A DNA stretch of 46,026 nt from Thiocapsa sp. (GCF_022340925.1 NZ_JAJDNA010000014.1:1-46026); one strand, 5' to 3'; shown: positions 35,189 through 45,909, numbered from the stretch's first letter. Made by a program: numbers and translations. The notes: generated by a model not told the origin, from the letters alone.

Positions 35189-36232
35189 ATGCATCCAACT
35201 TGGCGAGACGTTCTCACGGCGACCCGCGCGCAGCTCGGCGAGGATGGGGTCCCGCGCTTCCCGGAATCGGGCCCATCGAGCACCGACGGCTGTCGTCTGT
35301 TCGACCTCTCTCATCTCGGACTGATCGCGGTCCGTGGAGACGATGCCGCCGACTTCCTGCAGGGCCAGCTCACCAATGACATCCGGGAGCTCTCGGAGAC
35401 CCATGTCCAGTGGAGCAGCCACTGTAGCCAGAAGGGGCGGATGCTGGCGAGCTTTCTCGTCATCCGCGCCGGCGATGCCTTCTATCTCCAGCTGCCCGCG
35501 CAGCGTGTTCCCGAATTGCTGAAACGACTCAGGATGTTCGTGCTCCGCAGTCGGGTCACCCTCGAAGACGCCAGCGACGAGCTGGTGCGGATCGCGCTGA
35601 CGGGGGACTGCGCCGCGGTGCTCCTGGCCAAGCGAGGGCTCCCGGTGCCGGATCAGGCGAACGGCCTCGCGCTGACCGACGGGCTCGCCGTCATTCGGCT
35701 CTCCGGACATCTCCCCCGCCTCGAGCTCATCGGCCCGCCCGATTCCATGCGCGAGCACTGGGAGGCCTTCCGGGGCACGGCGACCCCTTCAAACGCGGAC
35801 GGCTGGACGCTCCTGGACATCCGCGCCGGGATTCCCACCGTCTATAACCAGACCGCGGACGCCTTCGTTCCCCAGATGGCCAACATGCAGCTGATCGACG
35901 GGGTCAGCTTCAACAAAGGCTGCTACACCGGCCAAGAGGTCGTCGCCCGCATGCAGTACCTCGGCAAGCTCAAGAGGCGCATGTACCTGGCCGAGCTCGA
36001 GAGCGACGTGCCCCCGCAGCCCGGGGATGGACTCGTTTCAGCGTCCAGTGCGTCCCAACAGGGCAGCGGCTGGGTGGTGTCGGCGAGTCGCACCGAGGAC
36101 GGGCGCTACGAGCTCCTTGCGGTCGTGGAGATCAACGCAGCGGAGTCCGGCGAGGTGCGCTTGGGTGAGGGCGGACCGCTTCTGCGTCTCAAGGACCCGC
36201 CTTACGGGTTTCCTGCGCAGGCAGAGCCCTAG
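35189..36232 (+). CDS. ygfZ: YgfZ/GcvT-domain folate-binding protein
   Basis: Folate-dependent factor that helps repair or assemble Fe-S enzymes such as MiaB; 347 aa. The family signature KGCYTGQEVVARMQYLG is at about residue 245-261 with its conserved Cys. The N-terminal GcvT-like region includes LIAVRGDDAADFLQGQLTNDI. ATG 35189 is preferred over GTG 35180 because GAGGTGAT sits at the right distance before the ATG and would overlap the GTG. It is divergent from the RNB gene and convergent with lysS. Confidence 0.93.
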   Translation: MHPTWRDVLTATRAQLGEDGVPRFPESGPSSTDGCRLFDLSHLGLIAVRGDDAADFLQGQLTNDIRELSETHVQWSSHCSQKGRMLASFLVIRAGDAFYLQLPAQRVPELLKRLRMFVLRSRVTLEDASDELVRIALTGDCAAVLLAKRGLPVPDQANGLALTDGLAVIRLSGHLPRLELIGPPDSMREHWEAFRGTATPSNADGWTLLDIRAGIPTVYNQTADAFVPQMANMQLIDGVSFNKGCYTGQEVVARMQYLGKLKRRMYLAELESDVPPQPGDGLVSASSASQQGSGWVVSASRTEDGRYELLAVVEINAAESGEVRLGEGGPLLRLKDPPYGFPAQAEP

Positions 36233-36315
36233 GAGCCCGAACGCCCCGCGAGAGGCATGCCAAGGAGCGGGAGCTGCGCTGGACCACCCGACGCCGGGCC
36301 GCGCCATTGGCGGCC

Positions 36316-37878
<1,563 letters not shown>

Positions 37879-38039
37879 CACCTCAGGTTCTCCGTAAAGC
37901 TGAATCCGAGCCAGATCCGCGCAAGGACCATCTCAGGGCCAGGCGTTTCGGCCGGCCTCGCCCGCGCCGCGGTCCGCTCCGTCAGAGCGATCCGCCCCGG
38001 CGCTTAGGATGTCCGCACTTCTTTTTGCTCAAGAATACG

Positions 38040-39138
38040 TTAGAGGCCGCTTTTCAGGCTGGCTTCAATAAAGGGATCGAGGTTGCCGTCTAACACCGAC
38101 TGGGTGTTGGCGATCTCGACATTGGTTCTCAGGTCTTTGATACGCGCCTGATCGAGGACATAGGAGCGGATCTGACTGCCCCAACCGATGTCGGATTTGC
38201 CTTCTTCGACCACCTGCTGGTCCGCGCGCCGCTTCTGCATCTCGAGCTCGTAGAGCTTGGCCTTGAGCTGCTTCATCGCGTGATCCTTGTTCTTGTGCTG
38301 CGAGCGATCCGTCTGGCACTGGACCACGATGCCGGTCGGGTTGTGCGTGATGCGAACGGCCGATTCGGTGCGGTTGACGTGCTGACCGCCCGCGCCGCTC
38401 GCCCGATAGACATCGATGCGCAGATCGGCGGGATTGATCTCGATGTTGACGCTGTCATCCACCTCGGGCGAGACGAAGACGGCGGCAAACGAGGTATGGC
38501 GCCGATTACCCGAGTCAAACGGCGACTTGCGGACCAGCCGATGGACACCGGTCTCAGTGCGCAGCCAGCCGAAGGCGTAGTCGCCGGTGAACTTGATCGT
38601 GGCCGACTTGATCCCGGCGACCTCCCCGGGCGAAACCTCGAGCAGCTCGGTCCTGAACGCGCGCCGCTCGCCCCAGCGCAGATACATGCGCAACAGCATC
38701 TCCGCCCAATCCTGCGCCTCGGTCCCACCCGATCCGGCCTGAATATCCAGGAAGGCGTTCTTCGCATCCATCTCGCCGGCGAACATGCGCCGGAACTCCA
38801 GCTCGCGGACCCGTGCGTCCTGCTTCTCGAGGTCCACCGCGAGCGCGTCGAGCGTCTCCTCGTCCTGCTCTTCGGCGGCCAGCGCCAGGAGATCGTCTGC
38901 ATCGGAGAGGCCCGTGTTGAGCTCGTCGATCGTGATCACGACCGCCTCGAGCGCCGCCCGCTCCCGCCCCAGGGCCTGGGCGCGCTCGGGGTCGTTCCAG
39001 ATCTGCGGGTCTTCCAGCTCGCGCAGAACCTCCGTCAGGCGGTCTTTGCGCTCAACGTAGTCAAAGATACCCCCTAAGGGATTCAACGCGTCCCTTGAGG
39101 TCACTGATCCGATAGGCGATCGGGTTGATATCGAGCAT
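38040..39138 (-). CDS. prfB: peptide chain release factor 2, with programmed +1 frameshift
   Basis: Recognises UGA and UAA stop codons and releases the nascent peptide. Translation begins at ATG 39138 ([20 protein letters not shown]), with GGAG upstream, and runs 25 codons to CTT followed by an in-frame TGA at 39063-39061. A +1 shift that skips the T at 39063 resumes at GAC ([13 protein letters not shown]) and continues to 38040. The product is 365 aa, the same length as E. coli RF2. SPF in [13 protein letters not shown] reads the stop codon and GGQ in [11 protein letters not shown] catalyses hydrolysis. A longer open frame starting at 39164 is in the wrong frame for the true N-terminus. Confidence 0.97.
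39061..39075 (-). promoter_or_regulatory. prfB: prfB autoregulatory frameshift site
   Basis: Read on the minus strand: AGGGGG (internal Shine-Dalgarno, 39075-39070), TAT, CTT slippery codon, TGA stop, then C. This is the classical RF2 recoding signal. Low RF2 slows termination at TGA and favours the shift, so the factor tunes its own synthesis. Confidence 0.96.
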
Positions 39139-39461
39139 CTTCGACTCCGGCAAGCAAACGTCATCAGTATACGCCGCTCAATGATTCCGAGACCAGTTGA
39201 CCGGGCACCTCATACCCGTGCGCGAGACCGACGGCTGTCGTCCTCGCGATGTGCGTCCGGACCCGCCGCAACCCGGTCTTCCGGCAAGGGCGACGCGTCC
39301 GGTGCACGCCAGGGCAAGGCGCACCGACGCGTCGCAGCAGCCGTGCGGCGAGCAGCCGCAACGCCGGCCCGACGTGCGCGCGGCATACGGGGCGCCGAAA
39401 AATTCATGTACGGTGGGTCTATACTCGGGATCAGGTCAACCAACCGGCTCCGACCCCAACC
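39139..39461. other. intergenic region between prfB and the transposase gene, 323 bp
   Basis: No gene is supported. It contains the large REP-like hairpin at 39290-39335, and TATACT near 39418 as a possible -10 about 40 bp before the transposase ATG without a convincing -35. Confidence 0.45.
39290..39335. repeat. REP-like bulged hairpin upstream of the transposase gene
   Basis: Left arm GCGACGCGTCCGGTGC and right arm GCACCGACGCGTCGC pair over 15 bp with a single bulged C. Inside, GCC/GGC can extend the stem by 3 bp around a 7-nt loop. A bulged imperfect palindrome 126 bp from a RAYT gene is the arrangement expected for the transposase's own REP substrate. Confidence 0.55.
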
Positions 39462-40178
39462 ATGGCTCGCCTGCCCCGATTCGTCCTTCCCGGCTATCCG
39501 CAACATGTCATCCAGCGCGGCAACAACCATGCGCGCATCCTGTACGCGGAGGACGACTACTGGTTCCTGTGGGAAAAGATCGGCGCCGCCGCCGACAAGT
39601 TCCAATGCGATCTGCACGCCTATGTGTTGATGCCTGATCATTTCCATCTTCTGCTCACGCCGCGTCTGGAGAACGGCGTGGGCAAGCTGATGCAGTACGT
39701 CGGACGCTATTATGTGCAGCACTTCAACTCCCGTTACGAGCGTACCGGCACCCTCTGGGAAGGACGCTACCGCGCGACCCTGCTCGATCCCAGGCAATAT
39801 CTGCTCCCCGTCAGTCACTACGTGGAATCCAACCCCGTCCGCAGCGGATTGGTGAAGAGCGTCGAGGAGTACGGGTGGTCGAGCTATGGGGCCAATGCCC
39901 GCGGGGATGATGACCCCTTGGTCACACCTCACCCCGAGTACGAGCACCTCGGACGCAACGCAAAGGCCCGGCGCACCGCATATGCCGCGCAAGCCGAGAA
40001 GACCCTCGACGCGGCTCTGCTGACCCGGATCCGGGACGCGACGAACAAGGCCTGGGTGCTCGGCGACTCGACCTTCTGCGCCGCGATCGAAGGGGCATTG
40101 AACCGGCGCGCCCTGCCCCGCCCGCGGGGCGGTGATCGACGCTCCGCCGCTTACCGTCGAGCCACGGGAAAGCTGTGA
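39462..40178 (+). CDS. REP-associated tyrosine transposase (RAYT, IS200-like)
   Basis: A 238-aa HUH-type nuclease of the Transposase_17/RAYT group, which cuts single-stranded palindromic REP DNA. It has N-terminal RFVLPGYPQHVIQRGNN, the paired metal-binding histidines in YVLMPDHFHLLLTP (H60, H62), and the tyrosine-rich block LMQYVGRYYVQHFNSRYERTGTLWEGRY, which holds the probable nucleophile. The start is ATG 39462, where family sequence begins. It appears intact. No terminal inverted repeats flank it, as usual for RAYT genes. The stop overlaps the GTG start of the cupin gene. Confidence 0.93.
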   Translation: MARLPRFVLPGYPQHVIQRGNNHARILYAEDDYWFLWEKIGAAADKFQCDLHAYVLMPDHFHLLLTPRLENGVGKLMQYVGRYYVQHFNSRYERTGTLWEGRYRATLLDPRQYLLPVSHYVESNPVRSGLVKSVEEYGWSSYGANARGDDDPLVTPHPEYEHLGRNAKARRTAYAAQAEKTLDAALLTRIRDATNKAWVLGDSTFCAAIEGALNRRALPRPRGGDRRSAAYRRATGKL

Positions 40179-40579
40179 ATCGGCCGCAAGCCCTCGTTCG
40201 AACCCCCCCGGCGGAGGACGAATTCTTCACGGAGGAAGGCTGCTATATCCTGGAAACCTGGAACCGCTCGGACGACCCCGCCGTCTCCGTGGCGCGCGCG
40301 CGCGTCCCGCCAGGGGCGACGACACGCCGTCACCGGCTTGCCGGCATCGTGGAGCGCTATCTGATCCTGCTCGGCGAGGGGCGCGTTGAGGTTCAGGGGA
40401 TGGCGCCTCGCGTCGTCGGCCCGGGTGATCTGGTCTACATCCCGGCGGGTTTCGGCCAGCGTATCCTCAACACGGGCAAGGCCGAACTGGTCTTCCTGGC
40501 CATCTGCACACCGCGCTTCGTCCCCGAGTCTTACCAGGATATCGACTCCGCCCCACGTCCCTGCCTTGACCCGCTGTAG
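40175..40579 (+). CDS. cupin-domain protein
   Basis: A single-domain beta-barrel cupin of 134 aa. Motif 1 is seen as RVPPGATTRRHRLAGIVERYLILLGEG and motif 2 as VGPGDLVYIPAGFGQRILN. Of the usual metal ligands, one His and one Glu are clear in motif 1. The second His is not obvious and motif 2 has Gln where His is common, so metal binding may be altered. It begins with GTG 40175, overlapping the transposase stop by 4 bp. Ligand unknown. Confidence 0.85.
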   Translation: MNRPQALVRTPPAEDEFFTEEGCYILETWNRSDDPAVSVARARVPPGATTRRHRLAGIVERYLILLGEGRVEVQGMAPRVVGPGDLVYIPAGFGQRILNTGKAELVFLAICTPRFVPESYQDIDSAPRPCLDPL

Positions 40580-40601
40580 CGTCGGACCAACAATACGAGT
40601 C

Positions 40602-40892
40602 ATGGCCGATATCCTCATCGAACGCGAGCATACCCTTGGGCTGGAGCAGGCGCTGAGCCGCCTCGAGGCGGTCGCTGAGCTGCTCGGCAGCGAGCTCGAC
40701 GCCCAATGCGCGTGGAACGGAAATCGGCTCGATTTCAAACGGACTGGGGCGACAGGATGTATCGAGGTCACCGACACCGGCCTCACCCTCGAGGTCAATC
40801 TTGGCTTCCTGCTCAAACCGCTCAAGGGGCCGATCGAGCAGGGCATCACCGACCGAATCGACAGCCTCATCCCCTGCCGCACCCCCGTCTGA
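40602..40892 (+). CDS. polyhydroxyalkanoic acid system family protein
   Basis: A 96-aa protein resembling the PHA_gran_rgn family (PF09650), small proteins found near polyhydroxyalkanoate genes and thought to associate with storage granules. It has the N-terminus ILIEREHTLGLEQALSRLEAVAELL, a central WNGNRLDFKRTGATGCIEVTD and a hydrophobic LEVNLGFLLKPLKGPIEQGI near the end. The start is ATG 40602; the frame is open further 5' inside the cupin gene in another register. No pha synthase gene lies in the window. Purple sulfur bacteria commonly store PHA. Confidence 0.85.
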   Translation: MADILIEREHTLGLEQALSRLEAVAELLGSELDAQCAWNGNRLDFKRTGATGCIEVTDTGLTLEVNLGFLLKPLKGPIEQGITDRIDSLIPCRTPV

Positions 40893-40928
40893 CCACGCGC
40901 CCAGCGCTCGCCTTCACGCGATGATCCC

Positions 40929-41513
40929 ATGAGTCCCGAGACCCAGGCGGCCGTCAGCGAGATCTTTCACCTCTACGACCCCCCCCTGTGGCTGGTCACC
41001 GCGCGTGCAGGCGCGCGCCGCGGCGGCTTTGTCGCCACCTCCGCGACGCGCGCGTCCATCGTCCCCGATCTCCCCCGCATGCTCGTCGCCGTCGCCAAGC
41101 ACCATCACACGTGGGAGCTGATCGAATCGAGCGGCGGCTTCGCCCTGCACCTGCTCTGTGCCGACGACCTTGCGAGTGTCTGGCGATTCGGGCTGGTCTC
41201 GGGCCACCAAGTCGACAAGCTCGCCGACCTGTCGCTCCCCGCAACACCGAACGGTGCCCCACTGCTCACGAGCGCCCTGTGCTGGTTGGACTGTCGCGTC
41301 GAGGATCGCCTGGATACCGGGGATCGAACCGCCTATCTGGCCGCGGTGACCGGCGGCGAGGTGCTGAGGCGTGGCCCGCCGCTGACCGTTGCGGGCGTGC
41401 TGCATCATGCACCCGAGGCGCGCCGCGCCGAGTTGAAGCGTCTCTACGCGGAGGATCAGACGACCGACCGTGCGGCGATTCTTGCCTGGCGCCGGCGCCG
41501 TGGCGCGGATTAG
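40929..41513 (+). CDS. flavin reductase family protein
   Basis: A 194-aa FMN-binding split-barrel protein of the flavin reductase-like family, which reduces flavin with NAD(P)H or acts as an FMN-dependent oxidoreductase. Evidence is PPLWLVTARAGARRGGFVATSATRASIVPDLPRMLVAVAKHHHTWE, where a Ser/Thr-rich turn binds the FMN phosphate, and FALHLLCADD. The C-terminal third is helical (RRAELKRLYAEDQTTDRAAIL). It is separated by 36 bp from the PHA-system gene and could be in the same transcript. Physiological partner unknown. Confidence 0.87.
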   Translation: MSPETQAAVSEIFHLYDPPLWLVTARAGARRGGFVATSATRASIVPDLPRMLVAVAKHHHTWELIESSGGFALHLLCADDLASVWRFGLVSGHQVDKLADLSLPATPNGAPLLTSALCWLDCRVEDRLDTGDRTAYLAAVTGGEVLRRGPPLTVAGVLHHAPEARRAELKRLYAEDQTTDRAAILAWRRRRGAD

Positions 41514-41782
41514 CCCGCGGGGGAGCTGTCGTCGCAGCGCCCGGCGATCCGCTGCTCGTCAAGCGAAGGTCATCGCCACCAGCACCGACCGTGGCCCCGA
41601 CGGATGCGACACGATGACACGAAAGCATCAACCGGCGTCGGTATAAGGACAGCAGGGCGGCGTCAACGGCGCTTCGGGTCCGGCCACCTGCAAGGATCAT
41701 GCGTCGATCCAAAGCCCTGATGCGATGACTCCTCGGAACCGAGACCGGCCCCGCACCCCCTCCAGAACAGCGAGACCTCACC

Positions 41783-43231
41783 ATGAAACAGCCGACCCAC
41801 AAGACCAAGATCGTCGCGACGATCGGCCCGGCCTCCGATTCGCCCGAGATGCTCCGCGCCTTGATCGAGGCCGGCACGAACGTCGCGCGACTGAACTTCT
41901 CCCACGGCGACGCAGCCTATCACGCGGCCCTGATCGGGCGTATCCGAGAGGCCGCCGCAGCGACCGCACGACGCATCGCCATCATGGGCGACCTGCCCGG
42001 CCCCAAGATGCGCATCGGCGATCTGGCAGAGGAACCGATCGAGCTCCTGCGCGACGAGGTCTTCACGCTGACGACAGATGAGATCCTTGGGGACAGATCG
42101 CGTGTGAGTATCAGCTTTCCGGATCTGCCCGCGGCGGTGCAGCCGGGCGACCGGCTCTTTCTAAACGACGGCTTCATCCTCCTGAAGGTGCTCGAGGTCG
42201 ATGGGCCCGACGTCCGCTGCAGCGTGCGTGTCGGCGGCGAGCTGCGCTCCCGCAAGGGGCTCAACCTCCCAGGCATCGACCTCGGCATCAGCGCCTTCAC
42301 CGAGGACGATCAACGGTGGCTTGGCTTCGCGGCCGAGCATCGGCTGGATGCTGTCAGTCAATCGTTCGTCGCGACCGCAGACGACATCCTGGCGGTTCGC
42401 CAGGCTGCCGAGGCCATGGGCTATGCACCCTTCATCATCGCCAAGATCGAGCGCGCCGGCGCGCTGGACAACCTGGAGGACATCCTGCATGCCGCCGACG
42501 GCATCATGGTCGCACGCGGCGACCTCGGCGTTGAGATCCCGATCGAGCGGATCGCCGTCGTGCAGAAACAGATCACCGAGCTTGCCAATCGCTTCGGCAA
42601 GCCCGTCATCACGGCCACCCAGATGCTCGAGTCCATGGTGAGCTTCCGCCGACCGACCCGCGCCGAGGCGACGGACGTGGCCAACGCCATCCTGGGCGGC
42701 ACCGACTGTGTGATGCTCTCGGCGGAGTCCGCGATGGGTCGCTACCCGGTGGAGGCCGTCGCCATGCTCGCCGGCATCGCGACCCACGTGGAGCCGGAGC
42801 GCGCCAAGCAGCCTTTCGTCCGCACCATGGACGGGTTCCACGGCTCGGGGCGCATGCGCGCGGCCGACCTGATCGCCGCGAGCGTCTATCACACCATCAA
42901 GGACAGCGATCCCAAGGCCGTCGCGGTGCCGACCCAATCGGGCAGCACGGCGCGCAATGTCGCGCGCTTCCGGCTGCCGGTGTGGATCATCGCTTTCAGC
43001 CCCAACGCTTCCACCTGCCAGGCGCTGCAGTTCTCCTACGGCATCCACCCCATCGAGGTCGCTTCAGACCGCGCCGACTGGTCGAGCTTCCTGCGCCAAT
43101 GGCTCTATGAACGGGGGGTCCGCGAAGGGCTGGTCCTGCTCACGCAAGGACCGAGCGCGGAGAACCCGTGCGGGAACCATCGGATGGAAGTCCTGGAGCT
43201 GCAACCCGAATCGGGACAGCAGTGTGACTAA
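41783..43231 (+). CDS. pyk: pyruvate kinase
   Basis: Converts phosphoenolpyruvate and ADP to pyruvate and ATP in glycolysis; 482 aa, typical of bacterial enzymes. The N-terminal TKIVATIGPASDSPEMLRAL and ARLNFSHG are followed by the active-site signature IIAKIERAGALDNLEDIL (catalytic Lys), VARGDLGVEIP with metal-binding residues, and ATQMLESMVSFRRPTRAEA. A C-terminal allosteric domain is present (VAVPTQSGSTARNVARFRLP). It overlaps the hydrolase gene by 8 bp. A 269-bp noncoding stretch precedes it. Confidence 0.97.
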   Translation: MKQPTHKTKIVATIGPASDSPEMLRALIEAGTNVARLNFSHGDAAYHAALIGRIREAAAATARRIAIMGDLPGPKMRIGDLAEEPIELLRDEVFTLTTDEILGDRSRVSISFPDLPAAVQPGDRLFLNDGFILLKVLEVDGPDVRCSVRVGGELRSRKGLNLPGIDLGISAFTEDDQRWLGFAAEHRLDAVSQSFVATADDILAVRQAAEAMGYAPFIIAKIERAGALDNLEDILHAADGIMVARGDLGVEIPIERIAVVQKQITELANRFGKPVITATQMLESMVSFRRPTRAEATDVANAILGGTDCVMLSAESAMGRYPVEAVAMLAGIATHVEPERAKQPFVRTMDGFHGSGRMRAADLIAASVYHTIKDSDPKAVAVPTQSGSTARNVARFRLPVWIIAFSPNASTCQALQFSYGIHPIEVASDRADWSSFLRQWLYERGVREGLVLLTQGPSAENPCGNHRMEVLELQPESGQQCD

Positions 43232-44192
43232 GCTTGCCCGGGACCCGCTCGCACCGGAGGGCTCGCCGAGATTCGTCCGTCTGGCCGACGGCCGTCGCCT
43301 CGCCTATTGCGAATACGGGGATCCCGGCGGGAGAGCGAGCCTCTACTGCCATGGGTTCCCGAGCTCGCGTATCGAGGCGCGCCTTCTGCACGAGGAAGCC
43401 AAGGGCGCCGGCGTGCGGGTGATCAGCCCGGACCGGCCCGGCTACGGCGACTCGGACCCCGATCCGCAGCGGACCCTGTTGAAATGGGCCGAAGATATCC
43501 TCGGGCTGGCGGATCAGCTCGCGCTCCATGCTTTCGATCTGATCGGGGTCTCCGGCGGTGGTCCATATGCCCTGGCCTGTCTCGCCCGCATACCGGAGCG
43601 AGTCCGTGCCTGCGCGCTGGTCTGCCCGCTTGGTCCCATCTATCTGGATCCTGTGCGCATCGAGATGCGGCTCGTGACCCGTGTGAGCTTCACGCTCGCC
43701 CACCAGTCGCCCGACCTGGCCCGGCTGCTCCACGGGGGGGCTCTTCCGGCTCTGATCGCAGCCTCACCATGGCTGATCGACGGCGTCCGCACCCTGAATG
43801 CGGGCGCATCAGACCGTGCTGCCCTGCAAGACCGCCTCGCGCGCGAGGTTCTGACCCGCAGCGTGCAGGAGGCGATGCGAGTGGGTGCCCGGGGCGCCCG
43901 CCAGGATCTGGCCCTCTACACCCAACCCTGGAACATCGATTTCGGCGCCCTGACCCAGCCGATCGCGCTCTGGCACGGCGACGCCGACAACACGGTCCCC
44001 CTCGCCCATGCGCGCTGGTATGCCGAGCACCTAGCTGGGTGCAGCTTGCGGATCCTGCCCGGCGAAGGCCACTACTCGCTCCCGCTGCGCCACGGAGGCG
44101 ACATCCTGCGATCGCTGGAGGCCGAGTCGTTTCAGGCAGGCCCCTGGGGCGCTCCAGCCGACATATCGCGACCAGAGCATGCCGAGCCCTGA
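43224..44192 (+). CDS. alpha/beta-fold hydrolase
   Basis: A 322-aa soluble hydrolase. It has the oxyanion-hole motif YCHGFPSSR at about 41-49, nucleophile elbow GVSGGGP with Ser110, an acid in HGDADNTVP and the catalytic His in GEGHYSLP. There is no signal peptide, so it is cytoplasmic. Ester, epoxide or C-C bond substrates are all possible. The start is GTG 43224, overlapping the pyk end by 8 bp; a longer open frame exists but lies entirely inside pyk. Confidence 0.88.
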   Translation: MTKLARDPLAPEGSPRFVRLADGRRLAYCEYGDPGGRASLYCHGFPSSRIEARLLHEEAKGAGVRVISPDRPGYGDSDPDPQRTLLKWAEDILGLADQLALHAFDLIGVSGGGPYALACLARIPERVRACALVCPLGPIYLDPVRIEMRLVTRVSFTLAHQSPDLARLLHGGALPALIAASPWLIDGVRTLNAGASDRAALQDRLAREVLTRSVQEAMRVGARGARQDLALYTQPWNIDFGALTQPIALWHGDADNTVPLAHARWYAEHLAGCSLRILPGEGHYSLPLRHGGDILRSLEAESFQAGPWGAPADISRPEHAEP

Positions 44193-44255
44193 CGCCAAGG
44201 GACCCACGCCACGCTTCGCTACGCCTGCCCGACCCCCGGCCGGTCCCGCGGCGCC

Positions 44256-45698
44256 CTAACGGCCTATCTGGTTGAGCTGGAAGCGGCTGCGCAGAAAGCC
44301 CTGGAACTCCTTGACCTCTTCCAGCGCCAGTTTCAGGCGTCCCTCCTCGATCCGGTTCAGGTGCTCCAGCGGCAGATAGTTGTCCGGGGGACGCCCCTGC
44401 TCGCGCGCGAGCAGCTGGGCGCGGAGCCGCAGGTAAACCAGGAAATCGAAGGCTGCCTCCAGGTTCTCCGCCTGCTTCGGTCTCAGGACCCCGGCATCTT
44501 TCAGGCCGAGGATACGGGTGCGTGTGCCAGAGTCGATGATCCCGGCCTGCAGGGCCATCGCCTTGACGCCCTCCGTGATGGCGAAGATGCCGGCCTTCTT
44601 GAGCTCGATGCAGCCGCGGTGCGGCCCGCTCTTCTCCGGCTTGATCTGCCCCAACAGCCCAAGCGGCGGCCTGAAGCGCACCACGTTGGCGGCGCTGTAT
44701 GCGAGAAACAGGTTGTTGGCCCGCAGCTGAGCCGTGATGTGGTCCTTGAGCTCGCGCTCAAACCGGTCGTCGCCGTGCAGCGTGCGCAGGTCGAAGAACA
44801 TGCTCCCGGAGAGGATGTTCTCAGGCGTCGCTGTCCGCAGCCATCGCTCGAGCACCGCCTTCCAGTCCCCGAGGCTGCGCCGCCACTGCTCGTTCCTGGC
44901 CATGATGCCGCCAGGGCAGGCGGGCACGCCGATCCCGATCAGGCAGTCGATCAGGTCCAGGCTGAAGGCAGTCAGCCGGTCGCGCTCGGCCGCCGAGAGA
45001 TCGTCCGCATAGACGATCGCGTTGTCCTGGTCGGTCACCAGCGTCTGCTCCCGGCGCCCCTCACTGCCCAGCACCAAAAAGGCAAAGCGGTTGGTGAGGT
45101 CGGGATAGCGCTCGCCGCGCACCAGCTCGATCAGGCGAGCGAGAATACGGTCGTTGAGGTGGGCAATCGTCTGCACCAGATCCTTCGTAGCGACACCCGT
45201 GCCCACCAGATGGACGACCAGCTCCTCGGTCTTCTCATGCAGGCTCTTGAGCTCCTCGGCGCTGCGCGCCTCCTCGATCTCCTTTATCAGCTGTTGCGGC
45301 GAGCGGCTCTGCAGGCGCAAGACGTCCGAGTCGGTCAGGATGCCGCAAAGCTTGCCGTCGGCATCGACCACGCACAGCCGGTGGATCCGCCGCCGGCTCA
45401 TCAGGTAGAGGGCGTCGAAGAGATACTCCTCCTCTCCGATCGTCACCAACGGGCTGTTCATGATGTCGTCGACCCGCAATCCGCTCGGATCCAGCCCCTG
45501 CGCCACCACCTTGTTGCGAAGGTCGCGGTCGGTCACGATGCCCACCGGGCTCTGGCGCGCGCAGACCACGATGCTCGAGATATTGCGCTCCCGCATCCTG
45601 TCGGCGGCGGCCACCAGCGCATCGTTCGTCTCGCAGGTGACGACCCCACGCTGGCACAGCTCCTTGACCGGCACAAAAAAGACGTTTTCAGCAGACAT
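44256..45698 (-). CDS. CBS-domain DUF294 nucleotidyltransferase
   Basis: A 480-aa cytoplasmic protein. Two CBS motifs cover about residues 10-135 (ISSIVVCARQSPVGIVTDRDL and RIHRLCVVDADGKLCGILTDSDV) and would bind adenine nucleotides. A GlnD-like nucleotidyltransferase domain follows with GSEGRREQTLVTDQDNAIVY, then the DUF294 C-terminal helical domain. Relatives are usually next to an acetate/solute symporter and a DnaQ-like exonuclease; those are not seen here, though the window ends 330 bp upstream. The ATG has GAGG 4 bases upstream. Substrate unknown. Confidence 0.92.
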   Translation of the reverse strand: MSAENVFFVPVKELCQRGVVTCETNDALVAAADRMRERNISSIVVCARQSPVGIVTDRDLRNKVVAQGLDPSGLRVDDIMNSPLVTIGEEEYLFDALYLMSRRRIHRLCVVDADGKLCGILTDSDVLRLQSRSPQQLIKEIEEARSAEELKSLHEKTEELVVHLVGTGVATKDLVQTIAHLNDRILARLIELVRGERYPDLTNRFAFLVLGSEGRREQTLVTDQDNAIVYADDLSAAERDRLTAFSLDLIDCLIGIGVPACPGGIMARNEQWRRSLGDWKAVLERWLRTATPENILSGSMFFDLRTLHGDDRFERELKDHITAQLRANNLFLAYSAANVVRFRPPLGLLGQIKPEKSGPHRGCIELKKAGIFAITEGVKAMALQAGIIDSGTRTRILGLKDAGVLRPKQAENLEAAFDFLVYLRLRAQLLAREQGRPPDNYLPLEHLNRIEEGRLKLALEEVKEFQGFLRSRFQLNQIGR

Positions 45699-45909
45699 TT
45701 CGCCTCAGAATCCGCTGTGTTTTGGTTGGCCTGCTGCGACCGCCCCGCATGGATCCGTCGCCCGACGGGGCTATCTCAGGGCGTGGCCAACCAATTTAGC
45801 CCAGCCGGCGACGCCGCGCGAGGACTAGGCGAGCCGCAGCCGCGGCGGCGGGACCCTCCTGGGCCCGTCGGCGTATCCGCCCAGCCCAGGTCACCATGTC
45901 GCGCGTGCG

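Noticed and set aside
39139..39164. Upstream start at 39164 for release factor 2
   Set aside because: It is in the post-shift frame; the true N-terminus [11 protein letters not shown] begins at 39138 and enters by programmed frameshifting.
42957..43223. N-terminal extension of the alpha/beta hydrolase
   Set aside because: It lies wholly inside the pyruvate kinase coding sequence; hydrolase-like sequence starts after GTG 43224.
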